A DNA stretch of 64,000 nucleotides from Phytomonospora sp040655735 (GTDB lineage Bacteria > Actinomycetota > Actinomycetes > Mycobacteriales > Micromonosporaceae). The translations under genes were made by a program, and so were the position numbers. The notes under the pieces were generated by a model, which saw only the letters and a list, made by a program, of their open reading frames with translations, ran no database searches and was not told the DNA's origin. The stretch covers positions 62,001 through 126,000 of the forward strand of contig NZ_JBFAKK010000014.1 in assembly GCF_040655735.1 (NCBI RefSeq), given 5' to 3'. Of the stretch, positions 51,298 through 58,361 are shown piece by piece. Within the stretch, counting starts at the first letter, position 1. Each line of letters begins with the position of its first letter.

Positions 51298-51666
51298 ATG
51301 AGTCTCGCGGGTGCGCGCATCGAGATCCATCAGGAGGAGTGGGCCGACGAGGACGCCGATCCGCCGGTTCTGGGCATCAGCGTCATCGCCTGGGGCCGCG
51401 CCGCCGACGGTGTGTGGCTGACCGCCGCCGACGCGCGCGGTGTGGTCGACGCCGAGGACGTCGACTTCCTGGTCGAGAACGACGGCACGGTCGTCGGAGT
51501 GTCCATGGACGGCCAGGAGGACCTGGCCGACCACCTCGCCGCGGTCTTTCCCGGTGCGGAGGTCCACTACTGCGAAGACCCTGACGACGGGGAACTCGAC
51601 GGGACGGGGCGGGAGCCGATCTTCCGGGTCGACGCGACCGGACCGTGGCGTCCGCCGGAGGGCTGA
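51298..51666 (+). CDS. Hypothetical acidic protein
   Basis: A 122-residue acidic, soluble protein starting at ATG 51298. The sequence (ARIEIHQEEWADEDADPPVLGISVIAWGR, of which only parts are quoted: EEWADEDADPP, VIAWGRAADG) suggests an alpha/beta fold. Convergent with the alpha/beta hydrolase, 16 bases between stops. The family is unrecognised. Confidence 0.6.
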   Translation: MSLAGARIEIHQEEWADEDADPPVLGISVIAWGRAADGVWLTAADARGVVDAEDVDFLVENDGTVVGVSMDGQEDLADHLAAVFPGAEVHYCEDPDDGELDGTGREPIFRVDATGPWRPPEG

Positions 51667-51682
51667 GGCGGGCCTTCGATGC

Positions 51683-52381
51683 CTAGCCGTCCGGAGTGCT
51701 CGCGTCGAAGAAGCTCCGGAGCTCGGCCACGTACTCGGCGGGCTTGTCGCGGTGGACGAAGTGCCCGGTGTCCATGACGCGCAGCCGTGCGCGGGGGATG
51801 ATCCCCGCCGCCTCCAGCGCCAGCATCTGAGCCGGTGTCCGCGTACCGGCCAACAGGAGCAGGGTCGGCACGTCGATGGCGGGCAGCTCGGCCCACCAGG
51901 CCGGGGGCGGATTCTCCACCTGCCGGTGGAGCGACGGCACGATCCTGTTCCAGTCGCACGTCGCATCCGCCGGGCGCGGAGCGGTCGGCGGCAACCGGAC
52001 CGGATTGCGGCGGAGCATGGTGTCCTCGACGACCAGCCGGCCGAGCCAGGCAGGCCGTCGTTGCGCGGCCAGCAGCGCCGCCAGCCCGCCCAGCGAGTGA
52101 CCCACCACGATGGCGTCCCGCAGCCCCAGTACCTCGCCCAGCCGGACGAGGTCGTCCGCGAAGAGTTCGTAGGAGTACTCCTCGGTCCACTGACTCCGCC
52201 CATGGCCGCGCAGCTCCGGCGCGTAGATCCGGTACTCCCCGCCGAAGGCGGCGGCGACACCGTCCCAGGTGGAGGCCTCGCTGTTGCCGCCGTGGACCAG
52301 CACCAACGGCGGCGCCCCGGACGTCCCGCCGACCGCGCACGAGATCCGCACACCGTCGAGCTCCAGCGCCATGCGATCCAT
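51683..52381 (-). CDS. Alpha/beta hydrolase
   Basis: A 232-residue protein with LVHGGNSEASTW (oxyanion region), the nucleophile elbow GHSLGG, a catalytic Asp near VPTLLLLAGTRTP, and His in MDTGHFVHRD. It is a soluble serine hydrolase; the substrate is unknown. GTG 52384 and ATG 52372 are alternative starts. Its promoter region contains the terminator of the upstream PG-binding gene. Confidence 0.88.
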   Translation of the reverse strand: MDRMALELDGVRISCAVGGTSGAPPLVLVHGGNSEASTWDGVAAAFGGEYRIYAPELRGHGRSQWTEEYSYELFADDLVRLGEVLGLRDAIVVGHSLGGLAALLAAQRRPAWLGRLVVEDTMLRRNPVRLPPTAPRPADATCDWNRIVPSLHRQVENPPPAWWAELPAIDVPTLLLLAGTRTPAQMLALEAAGIIPRARLRVMDTGHFVHRDKPAEYVAELRSFFDASTPDG

Positions 52382-52425
52382 CACGACGCGAAGTCTTCCT
52401 CATCACGGCACTCAGCGGAGACTGC

Positions 52426-52454
52426 GGCAGCCCCCCGCTCGGCGGGGGACTGCC
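52426..52454 (-). terminator. Hairpin terminator after the PG-binding-like gene
   Basis: GGCAG and CCCCCGC (52426-52438) pair with GCGGGGG and CTGCC (52442-52454) with small bulges. It lies downstream (minus strand) of the 52509-53063 gene. A GGACC microsatellite (about 52488-52508) lies beside the stop. Confidence 0.5.
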
Positions 52455-52508
52455 GAACGCCGGGCCCGGGCGGCACGCGGACTCTGGGACCGGACCGGAC
52501 CGGACCGG

Positions 52509-53063
52509 TCAGTTGACGTGGACGGTCCGGGAGAACAGGCGGATCTCGGAATGGTTGAAGTAGATGGAGCCGGTGGCGCCGTTGTTCATGTGCAGCAGCC
52601 GGTAGTTTCCGTCTCCAGAGCCAGAGCCCCGCTGGAGCCCGACGTACCCGCTCGTCGACGGGTAGTACCTGACTATGCTGCCGCCCGTGTAGGAGTGCAC
52701 CGACAGCCGGTCGTCGGCGGCGCGCCAGGTCGCCGGGCCGACCCTTCCATCAACGGTGAGGTTGTAGCGACCCTGCCACTTCTTCGTGGCCATCTCCGTG
52801 CCCGAGCCGAAGTAGCCGTCGACGGCGCTCGCGACGAGGAAGCCCTCGGCGTAGAGGACCGACTGCCACATGAGCACCAGGTCGGTGTTCGACGAGTCGG
52901 CGCACCCGTTGCACAGTTCGTTCCCGAGCTCGCTGTAGTGGTCGCCCCAGTCGTCCTTGACGGTCCCGCCGCCGTCGACGATGGTGGTGCTCGCCTGAGC
53001 CGGGGTGGCGAAGGTGAGCATGGCGGCCACGACCGCGGCGGTGGAGAGAAGACGTTTCAGCAT
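52509..53063 (-). CDS. Secreted protein with peptidoglycan-binding-like domain
   Basis: A 184-residue protein starting at ATG 53063 with GGGAGCG upstream. Sec signal peptide (residues about 1-23, ending TPAQA), a Cys pair (ELCNGCADSS), and a PG_binding_1-like repeat (VDGYFGSGTEMATKKWQGRYNLTVDGRVGPATW, quoted in part: AVDGYFGSGTEMATKKWQ). The C-terminal 70 residues are beta-rich (SGYVGLQRG, YRLLHMNNG). It probably attaches to the cell wall; no enzyme site seen. Confidence 0.8.
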   Translation of the reverse strand: MLKRLLSTAAVVAAMLTFATPAQASTTIVDGGGTVKDDWGDHYSELGNELCNGCADSSNTDLVLMWQSVLYAEGFLVASAVDGYFGSGTEMATKKWQGRYNLTVDGRVGPATWRAADDRLSVHSYTGGSIVRYYPSTSGYVGLQRGSGSGDGNYRLLHMNNGATGSIYFNHSEIRLFSRTVHVN

Positions 53064-53220
53064 GTGCGCTCCCTTTCGGTGGAGGAAGTCCACACGGTAG
53101 AGCGGTCGGCCGCCCGGGTTCTTGCGCCGATCTTGTGTCCACCTTGACCCTCCGCGAACGCCCCCGCCGGCGCACACAGAGGACTCGGGCCATCGCCTGG
53201 GCCGGTCGCGGGCATAGAAA

Positions 53221-53250
53221 AGACCCCCGGATCCTGAGATCCGGGGGTCT
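53221..53250 (-). terminator. Original terminator of the interrupted tRNA-Met
   Basis: Perfect 13-bp stem (53221-53233 with 53238-53250), loop CTGA. On the minus strand it is followed by TTTTCTATG. It sits directly after the tRNA 3' fragment, as expected for the chromosomal side. Confidence 0.85.
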
Positions 53251-53256
53251 TTTACC

Positions 53257-53303
53257 TGGTAGCGGGGACAGGATTTGAACCTGTGACCTCTGGGTTATGA
53301 GCC
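53257..53303 (-). other. AICE attachment site: displaced 3' half of tRNA-Met (CAU)
   Basis: On the minus strand the segment reads from the anticodon loop CTCATAA through the variable loop, T arm (ACAGG TTCAAAT CCTGT), 3' acceptor strand CCCCGCT, A73 and encoded CCA. The D arm and 5' acceptor are absent; the sequence 5' of it is unrelated. It is therefore not a functional tRNA but the crossover copy left by integration. The intact gene should be at the far end, beyond 64000. Confidence 0.85.
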
Positions 53304-53425
53304 GGAATGCGGGCGTCTCGGGTGTGCCAGAGCGGCTCGGCGAGGGCAGCGCGGGGCTGCTCAGCGACGGAAGGCGTCTCACCGCTCGTGGATGATCGCT
53401 CCGGTCTCCAGCCGTCTCGGTTACC

Positions 53426-53454
53426 GATCTGGTTACCGGTGGGGTGACCAGATC
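53426..53454. promoter_or_regulatory. Imperfect 12-bp inverted repeat near the attachment site
   Basis: GATCTGGTTACC (53426-53437) and GGTGACCAGATC (53443-53454) are complementary except for one base. It lies 120 bases inside the element, where integrase arm-type or excisionase sites are usually found. Confidence 0.35.
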
Positions 53455-53510
53455 CCCCAACTGTTTCAGCCGCCCTCCGGGTAGACGTCCGTGCGGTGTG
53501 ACTCTCCGTA

Positions 53511-53599
53511 GGGGGACACGTCCGTGATCTTGTCCCCCTGTGTTTCCGCTGATAGCAGCCCTGTGGGGGACATGGGGGACACGGGGGACACGGGGGATA
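53511..53599. repeat. GGGGGACA iterons next to the attachment site
   Basis: GGGGGACA occurs at 53511-53518, inverted at 53532-53539, and as a tandem at 53565, 53574, 53583, with a variant GGGGGATA at 53592, period 9. The array stands in the gene-free 440 bases between the tRNA copy and the OLD-like gene. It may bind a replication, integration or regulatory protein. Confidence 0.65.
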
Positions 53600-53741
53600 G
53601 CCCTTGCCTGGTCGGCGCCGCTGGAAGGTTGTGAGGCGTTGGGCGCCCATACTGGTCGGCTTCCGACCCAACTTCGAACCCATTCGTAGTGGTCCAAGCT
53701 CCATCGGCTATAGGTCGGCCGGTTTTAGGCCTATTGGGATG

Positions 53742-55235
53742 CTAGGGGTTACTCGCAAGCCGTGCTGAGAACGCGTCCACGAATCCTTTTCTGGCAGCCT
53801 CGTCAACTACTTTGCGTGCCCAGATTGATGCCGAAGCATGCCAAACTCTGTCGGCACGCACGCGTTCACCGAGTGCCGCTGCGATTCGCTTGGTCCAAAC
53901 GTGGTGATCAGGAAGTCGTCTCGCGTCCTCGATTGCTTCCAGAAGATCGCCAGTGCGAACTCCGAGGCGATCGGCTACATACTCCCACACGCTTTCGTCG
54001 GTGACTCCGAACACTTCCTTTTCTGGTGCTTCGCTTCCCGGAAGGACGATGCATCCGGGGGAGCCCATTTGGTCGGCGTCGAGGACGCCTATTGTCCGAT
54101 TCGGAAGCTTATTCTCGGACGCGAGCTTGCCGAGAACTTTGACGGTTGATGCAGGACCGACAGTCATTACTGTTACGCGCTTACGTATTGAAGGGTTCTC
54201 CTCTTCGGCCAGCAGCGCCTCGATCATCGCTTCCGCAGCGGTATCCTCGCAGTAGACGATAAGCTCAGGGTGCTCGATATCGTCCATTAGTGACATTGCG
54301 AACTCTGGAGTGATTCCGTAAAGGATCGTTCGGCTTCCGTCGCGCTGCTGCTGAATGAGTATCCGGGCCTCTAGTGGAAGTTGTTCCAGGATGGTCTGCG
54401 AGTGCGTTGATAGGATGAACTGAATGCTCTTCGTTCGAGCAATTTCCAACAGTTCAGTCATGAGGCGACGCTGGGCTCGTGGGTGGAGCGAAGTTTCGAC
54501 TTCGTCAATAATCACGAGTGAGTTGTTCGGGGTCGATTTGATTGCTGCTACAAGGTCTGCCATGGCGTCTTCGCCTGCGCCTTGGTGGAAATTGGAATAG
54601 TCCCCTGACCCAGTGGAGAGCACTCCTACGGCCTTGTTCCCGTGGGAAGCGATTCCGCTTGAGGTGTAGGTCCGATTCATGATGCGGCAAAGCCTTAGTC
54701 GTTCGGTATCATCGAACGCAACAACTTGGCCCGGAAAGCTCAGCCCTTTGGCTAGTCGCCCATAGCCCACGAGTGTGTTGATGGGTTGAGTTCGGCTGAT
54801 GTCCAAGAAGTCCACTCGTCGTTCGGGTCGCTTGACCATTCCACGCCATCTTGACGTTGGCTTCCGAAGGGTCAGCATCGAAACTAGTTCGCCTCGCTGC
54901 ATTGTGTACGAGAGTGAGACTCCTTCCACTGACTCCCAAGGTGTTTTTGGGAAGAAGTCGTCAGGGTAGAAACCGGGCCCTCCCTGCTTCTTGGGTTTAT
55001 AGGCCGCCGCCGCCGCTTTTAGGACGGTACTCTTGCCTGCCCCGTTTTCTCCGGCTATTGCTACGACAGGAAATTGGAACCTGACTACCTCGTCTTGCCA
55101 CCCGCGCAGCCCGCTGATTTGGACGGAGTGTAGGAACTGGGGCCATCCCTTTGAGGTGTGACGGTTCGAGTTCCAGCTATCGGCTAGCGCCTTTAGCGTT
55201 GGTGGTTCTACAGTTCGAACGTATGGCTGGTTCAT
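53742..55235 (-). CDS. OLD-family ATPase/TOPRIM nuclease, probable defence cargo
   Basis: A 497-residue protein. Walker A is GENGAGKST (residues 62-70), Walker B SLVIIDEVETSLHP, and the His switch is STHSQTILEQL. The C-terminal TOPRIM-like part has YCEDTAAEAMIEALL (Glu) and IGVLDADQ (DxD). This is the class 1 OLD architecture, an ATP-driven nuclease known from phage P2 and relatives in anti-phage systems. No GajB-like helicase, reverse transcriptase or other partner is adjacent. The base composition is visibly lower in GC than its neighbours, suggesting recent transfer. ATG 55235 has GAGGAC upstream. Confidence 0.82.
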   Translation of the reverse strand: MNQPYVRTVEPPTLKALADSWNSNRHTSKGWPQFLHSVQISGLRGWQDEVVRFQFPVVAIAGENGAGKSTVLKAAAAAYKPKKQGGPGFYPDDFFPKTPWESVEGVSLSYTMQRGELVSMLTLRKPTSRWRGMVKRPERRVDFLDISRTQPINTLVGYGRLAKGLSFPGQVVAFDDTERLRLCRIMNRTYTSSGIASHGNKAVGVLSTGSGDYSNFHQGAGEDAMADLVAAIKSTPNNSLVIIDEVETSLHPRAQRRLMTELLEIARTKSIQFILSTHSQTILEQLPLEARILIQQQRDGSRTILYGITPEFAMSLMDDIEHPELIVYCEDTAAEAMIEALLAEEENPSIRKRVTVMTVGPASTVKVLGKLASENKLPNRTIGVLDADQMGSPGCIVLPGSEAPEKEVFGVTDESVWEYVADRLGVRTGDLLEAIEDARRLPDHHVWTKRIAAALGERVRADRVWHASASIWARKVVDEAARKGFVDAFSARLASNP

Positions 55236-55410
55236 GTGAAGTCCTCTGCCCCGGCTACTGTGATCAATATAGGCTACAGTTGTGGGTGAACCTGTAGCTT
55301 CCCAAAAGTGCCACTGAAGGGGCAAGAGGTCGTTGCCAGGGCACGGGCGCTAGGAATAGGCTTGCCTATTTGTACACGTTGGACAGGTGAGCGGCTCAAG
55401 GGAGTAGCGA

Positions 55411-55656
55411 GTGACGACAGACCAAGCGGCAGTGCCTGACCCAAAGGCCGAATGGTGGACGACGTCGGACGTAGCCGCGTATCTCGGTGTCCGTGTAGGC
55501 ACGGTCAGCTCTTATCGCCTGCGTGAGCAGATGCCGGCACCGGACCTCACCGTCGGTCGCACGCACATGTGGCGACCGGCTCGGGTGATCGAGTGGCACG
55601 AAGCTCGGCCGCGCCCAGGCGTAGGCGGCCGGCCAACTGGGGAGCCGAGCGAGTAG
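55411..55656 (+). CDS. Small HTH protein (excisionase/AlpA-like)
   Basis: An 81-residue protein starting at GTG 55411 behind AGGGAG. It has a MerR/AlpA-type helix-turn-helix (WWTTSDVAAYLGVRVGTVSSYR) and the wing MPAPDLTVGRTHMWRPARVIEW. Such proteins can be excisionases or regulators in mobile elements; the excisionase of AICEs is usually beside the integrase, so regulation seems more likely here. It is followed by a strong terminator. Confidence 0.8.
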   Translation: MTTDQAAVPDPKAEWWTTSDVAAYLGVRVGTVSSYRLREQMPAPDLTVGRTHMWRPARVIEWHEARPRPGVGGRPTGEPSE

Positions 55657-55670
55657 CCCTACAGCAGACA

Positions 55671-55702
55671 GCGCGGGCCACCTCGCTAGAGGTGGCCCGC
55701 GC
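55671..55702. terminator. Strong convergent terminator
   Basis: Perfect 14-bp stem GCGCGGGCCACCTC (55671-55684 with 55689-55702), loop GCTA, followed by GTTGCTTTC. It serves the HTH gene and the facing PP2C-like gene. Confidence 0.85.
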
Positions 55703-55713
55703 GTTGCTTTCTG

Positions 55714-56523
55714 CTAGATAGAGAGATCGGCGAAGGCTAGTGCGGCGTCATCGTGGCGCTTCGTGCGCGGGTGGCGGTCGCCGTGGGGGTCGGCGGTCTC
55801 GATGGCACGCACGTAGCGCAGCATCTCGGCGGGACCGACCTTCGCGAGTCGATCGAGGTAGCTGGGCCAGTCATCGGAGTCCAGTTGGTCCACGGGCCGT
55901 GAGGCGCCGTCGGACATGATCGCGACGCGTCGTACGTCCGACCGTGCGACAGTGCGCACAAGGGCGTGATCGGCTGCTTCGGAAGCTGCGGCTGCGCACC
56001 ACCATCCGCCTTCGCGGTTCCGGGTGGCCGTTTGCTTCGCCACGAGTTCGGCGATCGCTGCGGCATGCTCCGGTGTGCCGAAGCGCATGCCTCGCACGGC
56101 GTCGGGCTCGGTCCCGGACAGTTCCTCGATCGCGAGGTCACACGTGACGACCGGGCCTGTGTCGGTGTCAACGACCACGGAGACGTCTGACAGGGCCAGG
56201 GAGTCAACGGTGTCTTCGCCAACGCGCAGGATGCCGACGGCTGCGCAGGGCGTACCAGGGTTGGTGAGATCGCAGGTGTCCTTGTGCAGGCCGACGACGT
56301 ACTCAATGCCAGCCCGGAGGATCAGGCGCAGGTCTTCGTTCGGCGCGTGCACAAGCGCCGCCATCGTGCCGATGCCCAGTTGCCGGGCGTACCAGACGAC
56401 ACCGTGTTCACACCCGCCGAACGGAATGCCGGCGCCGTCGACGACGACCGCAGCCTCTGGCGTGACCACGATGAAGTCCTCGTTGGGCCGACCCGGTGCC
56501 GCGTCGGTCGCGATAGAGAACAA
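55714..56523 (-). CDS. PP2C-like protein
   Basis: A 269-residue protein. Acidic residues in PP2C positions are present: RPNEDF, VVDGAG, SDGASR and HDDAALAF. The core resembles a short PP2C phosphatase domain. Start TTG 56523 with GGGAGG upstream is selected; the frame upstream overlaps the preceding gene. It follows the XRE-TPR gene by 4 bases, so the two form an operon. It could regulate the element by dephosphorylation or be a degenerate, non-enzymatic sensor. Confidence 0.7.
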   Translation of the reverse strand: MFSIATDAAPGRPNEDFIVVTPEAAVVVDGAGIPFGGCEHGVVWYARQLGIGTMAALVHAPNEDLRLILRAGIEYVVGLHKDTCDLTNPGTPCAAVGILRVGEDTVDSLALSDVSVVVDTDTGPVVTCDLAIEELSGTEPDAVRGMRFGTPEHAAAIAELVAKQTATRNREGGWWCAAAASEAADHALVRTVARSDVRRVAIMSDGASRPVDQLDSDDWPSYLDRLAKVGPAEMLRYVRAIETADPHGDRHPRTKRHDDAALAFADLSI

Positions 56524-56527
56524 GTTG

Positions 56528-57760
56528 CTACCTCCCGTTGACGTCTGGGACGGCCGCCAGCATCTCACGCAGGCGCTCGGCGGGCGCATGGCCGGACCAC
56601 ATCGCCGCCTGCTTGGCCGCCATGCGGCGTACCTCTCCGACGGTTCGTGTTGAGCCGGTCGCCAGCGCGATCGTCAGAGCTTCCTCACCGCGGGCGCTTG
56701 CGTCCTCCGGCTGTCCCGCGAGTAGGTGTGCATGAGCGAGCAAGGCGGTGTACTGAGCCCGATCGCGCTGCCAATCGGACGGCAGCGCAGCAATCACGGT
56801 GGTGAACGCCTCGACTGCTTCAGGTCTTCCTAGTTCGAGTTGGACTTTCGCGCGGGTGATGTCGATGTACAGGTCAAGTTCGCAGTACCGACCGTATGAA
56901 GGGTCGCCATCGAGTGGTGCGTCAAGACCGATGCCGAGGAATCCCGACGCCGTGTCTAGTGCACGGTCAGCTTCGCCGCCGTCCCCGGCGATCGCATGGC
57001 CCAGGGCTTCGGTCGTCGCGGCGATCGTGCGGACCCGTGCGGTGATCGGCGTGTTGAACCGCTGAGCGGCTCGCGCGAGCTTGGCTCCGTAGCGGACGTC
57101 GCCCTGGCCGATCGCTTGCACAGCGCGGCGAGTGAGGGAGAATGACGCGAGACGATCGTCTTCGGCGACTTCGGACCATTCGAGCGCCCGGGCGTACCAG
57201 CTTGCGGCCCCGCCGGCATCCCCTGAATCCTCGCTGAGCCATCCGGCGAACTCCGCGTATCCAGCGCCAATGCTCAGGAGGTCGTCAAGCAATCGGCCCG
57301 ACGCTGCCAGTCGCATTTGGTCGATCATCTTGACGTTCGCTGCCACCATCGGGAGCAACACACGGGGGCCCAGTCGGTTGTCCGCCGTGTAGTGCTGGTG
57401 CAGGCTCTGCCGCAGGTATGTCACCAGTTCCGGCGTTGCGGTCCCGACCGGGAGCCCGGGCAGGCCGAAGTCTGGCAGGGCCGCCGATACGCCGTTCCCG
57501 TGTGTGACTCGCGGAGGTGGCGGGCGGTCGCCTTCGACCAGTACCGCGAAGCGGGCCTTGACGTCATCCCCGCCCTGGTCGAGAAACGTGTCAAGCGCGG
57601 CTTGGGTCTCAGGCTTAGGGACGATGGTCGGTTGCGCGTCCCACTTGGCGACCGAGCGGACCCCCACCCCAAGGCGGCTTGCGAACTCTTCCATGGTTAG
57701 GCGTCGAGCCTGGCGCAGGGCCTTTGCCTTGGCGCCAGTCCATTCGGCCACAACCTGCAC
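56528..57760 (-). CDS. XRE regulator with TPR-like repeats
   Basis: A 410-residue protein starting at GTG 57760. The N-terminal XRE helix-turn-helix (LRQARRLTMEEFASRLGVGVRSVAKW) is followed by a helical region with TPR-like spacing (AGYAEFAGWLSEDSGDAGGAASWYARALEW, quoted in part: GGAASWYARALEW) up to the end. Such proteins act as signal-responsive repressors in actinomycete elements. It is divergent from the transfer operon, and repeats in the shared region are candidate binding sites. Confidence 0.82.
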   Translation of the reverse strand: MQVVAEWTGAKAKALRQARRLTMEEFASRLGVGVRSVAKWDAQPTIVPKPETQAALDTFLDQGGDDVKARFAVLVEGDRPPPPRVTHGNGVSAALPDFGLPGLPVGTATPELVTYLRQSLHQHYTADNRLGPRVLLPMVAANVKMIDQMRLAASGRLLDDLLSIGAGYAEFAGWLSEDSGDAGGAASWYARALEWSEVAEDDRLASFSLTRRAVQAIGQGDVRYGAKLARAAQRFNTPITARVRTIAATTEALGHAIAGDGGEADRALDTASGFLGIGLDAPLDGDPSYGRYCELDLYIDITRAKVQLELGRPEAVEAFTTVIAALPSDWQRDRAQYTALLAHAHLLAGQPEDASARGEEALTIALATGSTRTVGEVRRMAAKQAAMWSGHAPAERLREMLAAVPDVNGR

Positions 57761-57838
57761 AAGGTCCCCCGTACATGTGAAGTCGGTTCGTCCTGAGTGT
57801 ACTTCCGGGGTGTGACCGTCTCGTTGCTCAAGTCGAGC

Positions 57839-57871
57839 GGTGCATGTTCGGTGCAGGTTGAGTGCAGGTGC
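57839..57871. repeat. Three 11-bp direct repeats upstream of the XRE gene
   Basis: GGTGCATGTTC (57839), GGTGCAGGTTG (57850) and AGTGCAGGTGC (57861) follow each other with period 11, one helical turn. They lie 79-111 bases upstream of the XRE start, a plausible site for a protein binding along one DNA face. Confidence 0.5.
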
Positions 57872-57969
57872 AGTTCATTACCGAATCGGCCGTTCCAGGG
57901 TTGACTAGCTGCATCGGGACAGCAGGGTTCCGGTGAAAACCACGAAGGTCGCAAAATCGAAAGACCATG

Positions 57970-57998
57970 TTGACAAGTACTGACTGAGTCAGTACTTT
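57970..57998 (+). promoter_or_regulatory. Promoter with built-in palindromic operator for the transfer operon
   Basis: TTGACA (57970-57975) is the -35, 17 bases before TACTTT (57993-57998) as -10. Between and over them lies a perfect 11-bp inverted repeat AAGTACTGACT (57975-57985, centre 57986, 57987-57997). A repressor bound here would block RNA polymerase. It lies about 75 bases upstream of the first gene of the transfer operon. Confidence 0.7.
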
Positions 57999-58073
57999 GA
58001 AGGAAGAAAGAGGCCCAGCGGTTGCCGCCGCCGGACCTCAGAACCGGGTCACACCTTGGAAGGGAGACGACCC

Positions 58074-58361
58074 ATGCCAACCATCTTTGCACCCTCTGCC
58101 AGCCCTGACGACTGGGACGACCGCGCGATGTTCGACGCGGTCGACTGGGACTCGCTGGAGCCCACAGCCGCTGAGCTGGCCGCGATCGAGGCCGACGCCG
58201 ACGAGACCGCCGCGCAGGAACGGGCGTTCGCGGAGCTGGTCTCGCGACTGGTCCCGGCGGCGGTTCGCCGATCGCGTATCTCGCGTCGTCGCCCTGGCCG
58301 TCGTCGGCCGCGTCCGCTCGGTGGTTGTGTCCGCCGCGTCCGGACGGAGGCGACCCGATGA
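58074..58361 (+). CDS. First gene of the transfer operon, small hypothetical protein
   Basis: A 95-residue protein starting at ATG 58074 behind AAGGGAGA. An acidic N-terminal half (DDWDDRAMFDAVDWDSLEPTAAELAAIEAD, quoted in part: EPTAAELAAIEADAD) and a strongly basic Arg-rich tail. The TAAELAAIE segment recalls DUF6284 proteins of AICEs, with low certainty. The NUDIX gene overlaps its stop by ATGA. Confidence 0.55.
   Translation: MPTIFAPSASPDDWDDRAMFDAVDWDSLEPTAAELAAIEADADETAAQERAFAELVSRLVPAAVRRSRISRRRPGRRRPRPLGGCVRRVRTEATR

Noticed and set aside
52488..52508. GGACC repeats near the end of the PG-binding-like gene as regulatory
   Set aside because: A 5-bp microsatellite touching a stop codon; no sign of function.
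53257..53303. Functional tRNA-Met gene
   Set aside because: No D arm or 5' acceptor strand; only the 3' half is present.
53511..53599. CRISPR array
   Set aside because: Units are 9 bp without spacers; no cas genes in the window.
53252..53704. 150-codon minus-strand frame covering the tRNA fragment and iterons
   Set aside because: It translates tRNA and repeat DNA; such frames at tRNA attachment sites are a common miscall.
55411..55656. Excisionase of the AICE
   Set aside because: HTH type would fit, but AICE xis normally neighbours int, which is not here; kept as a general HTH protein.
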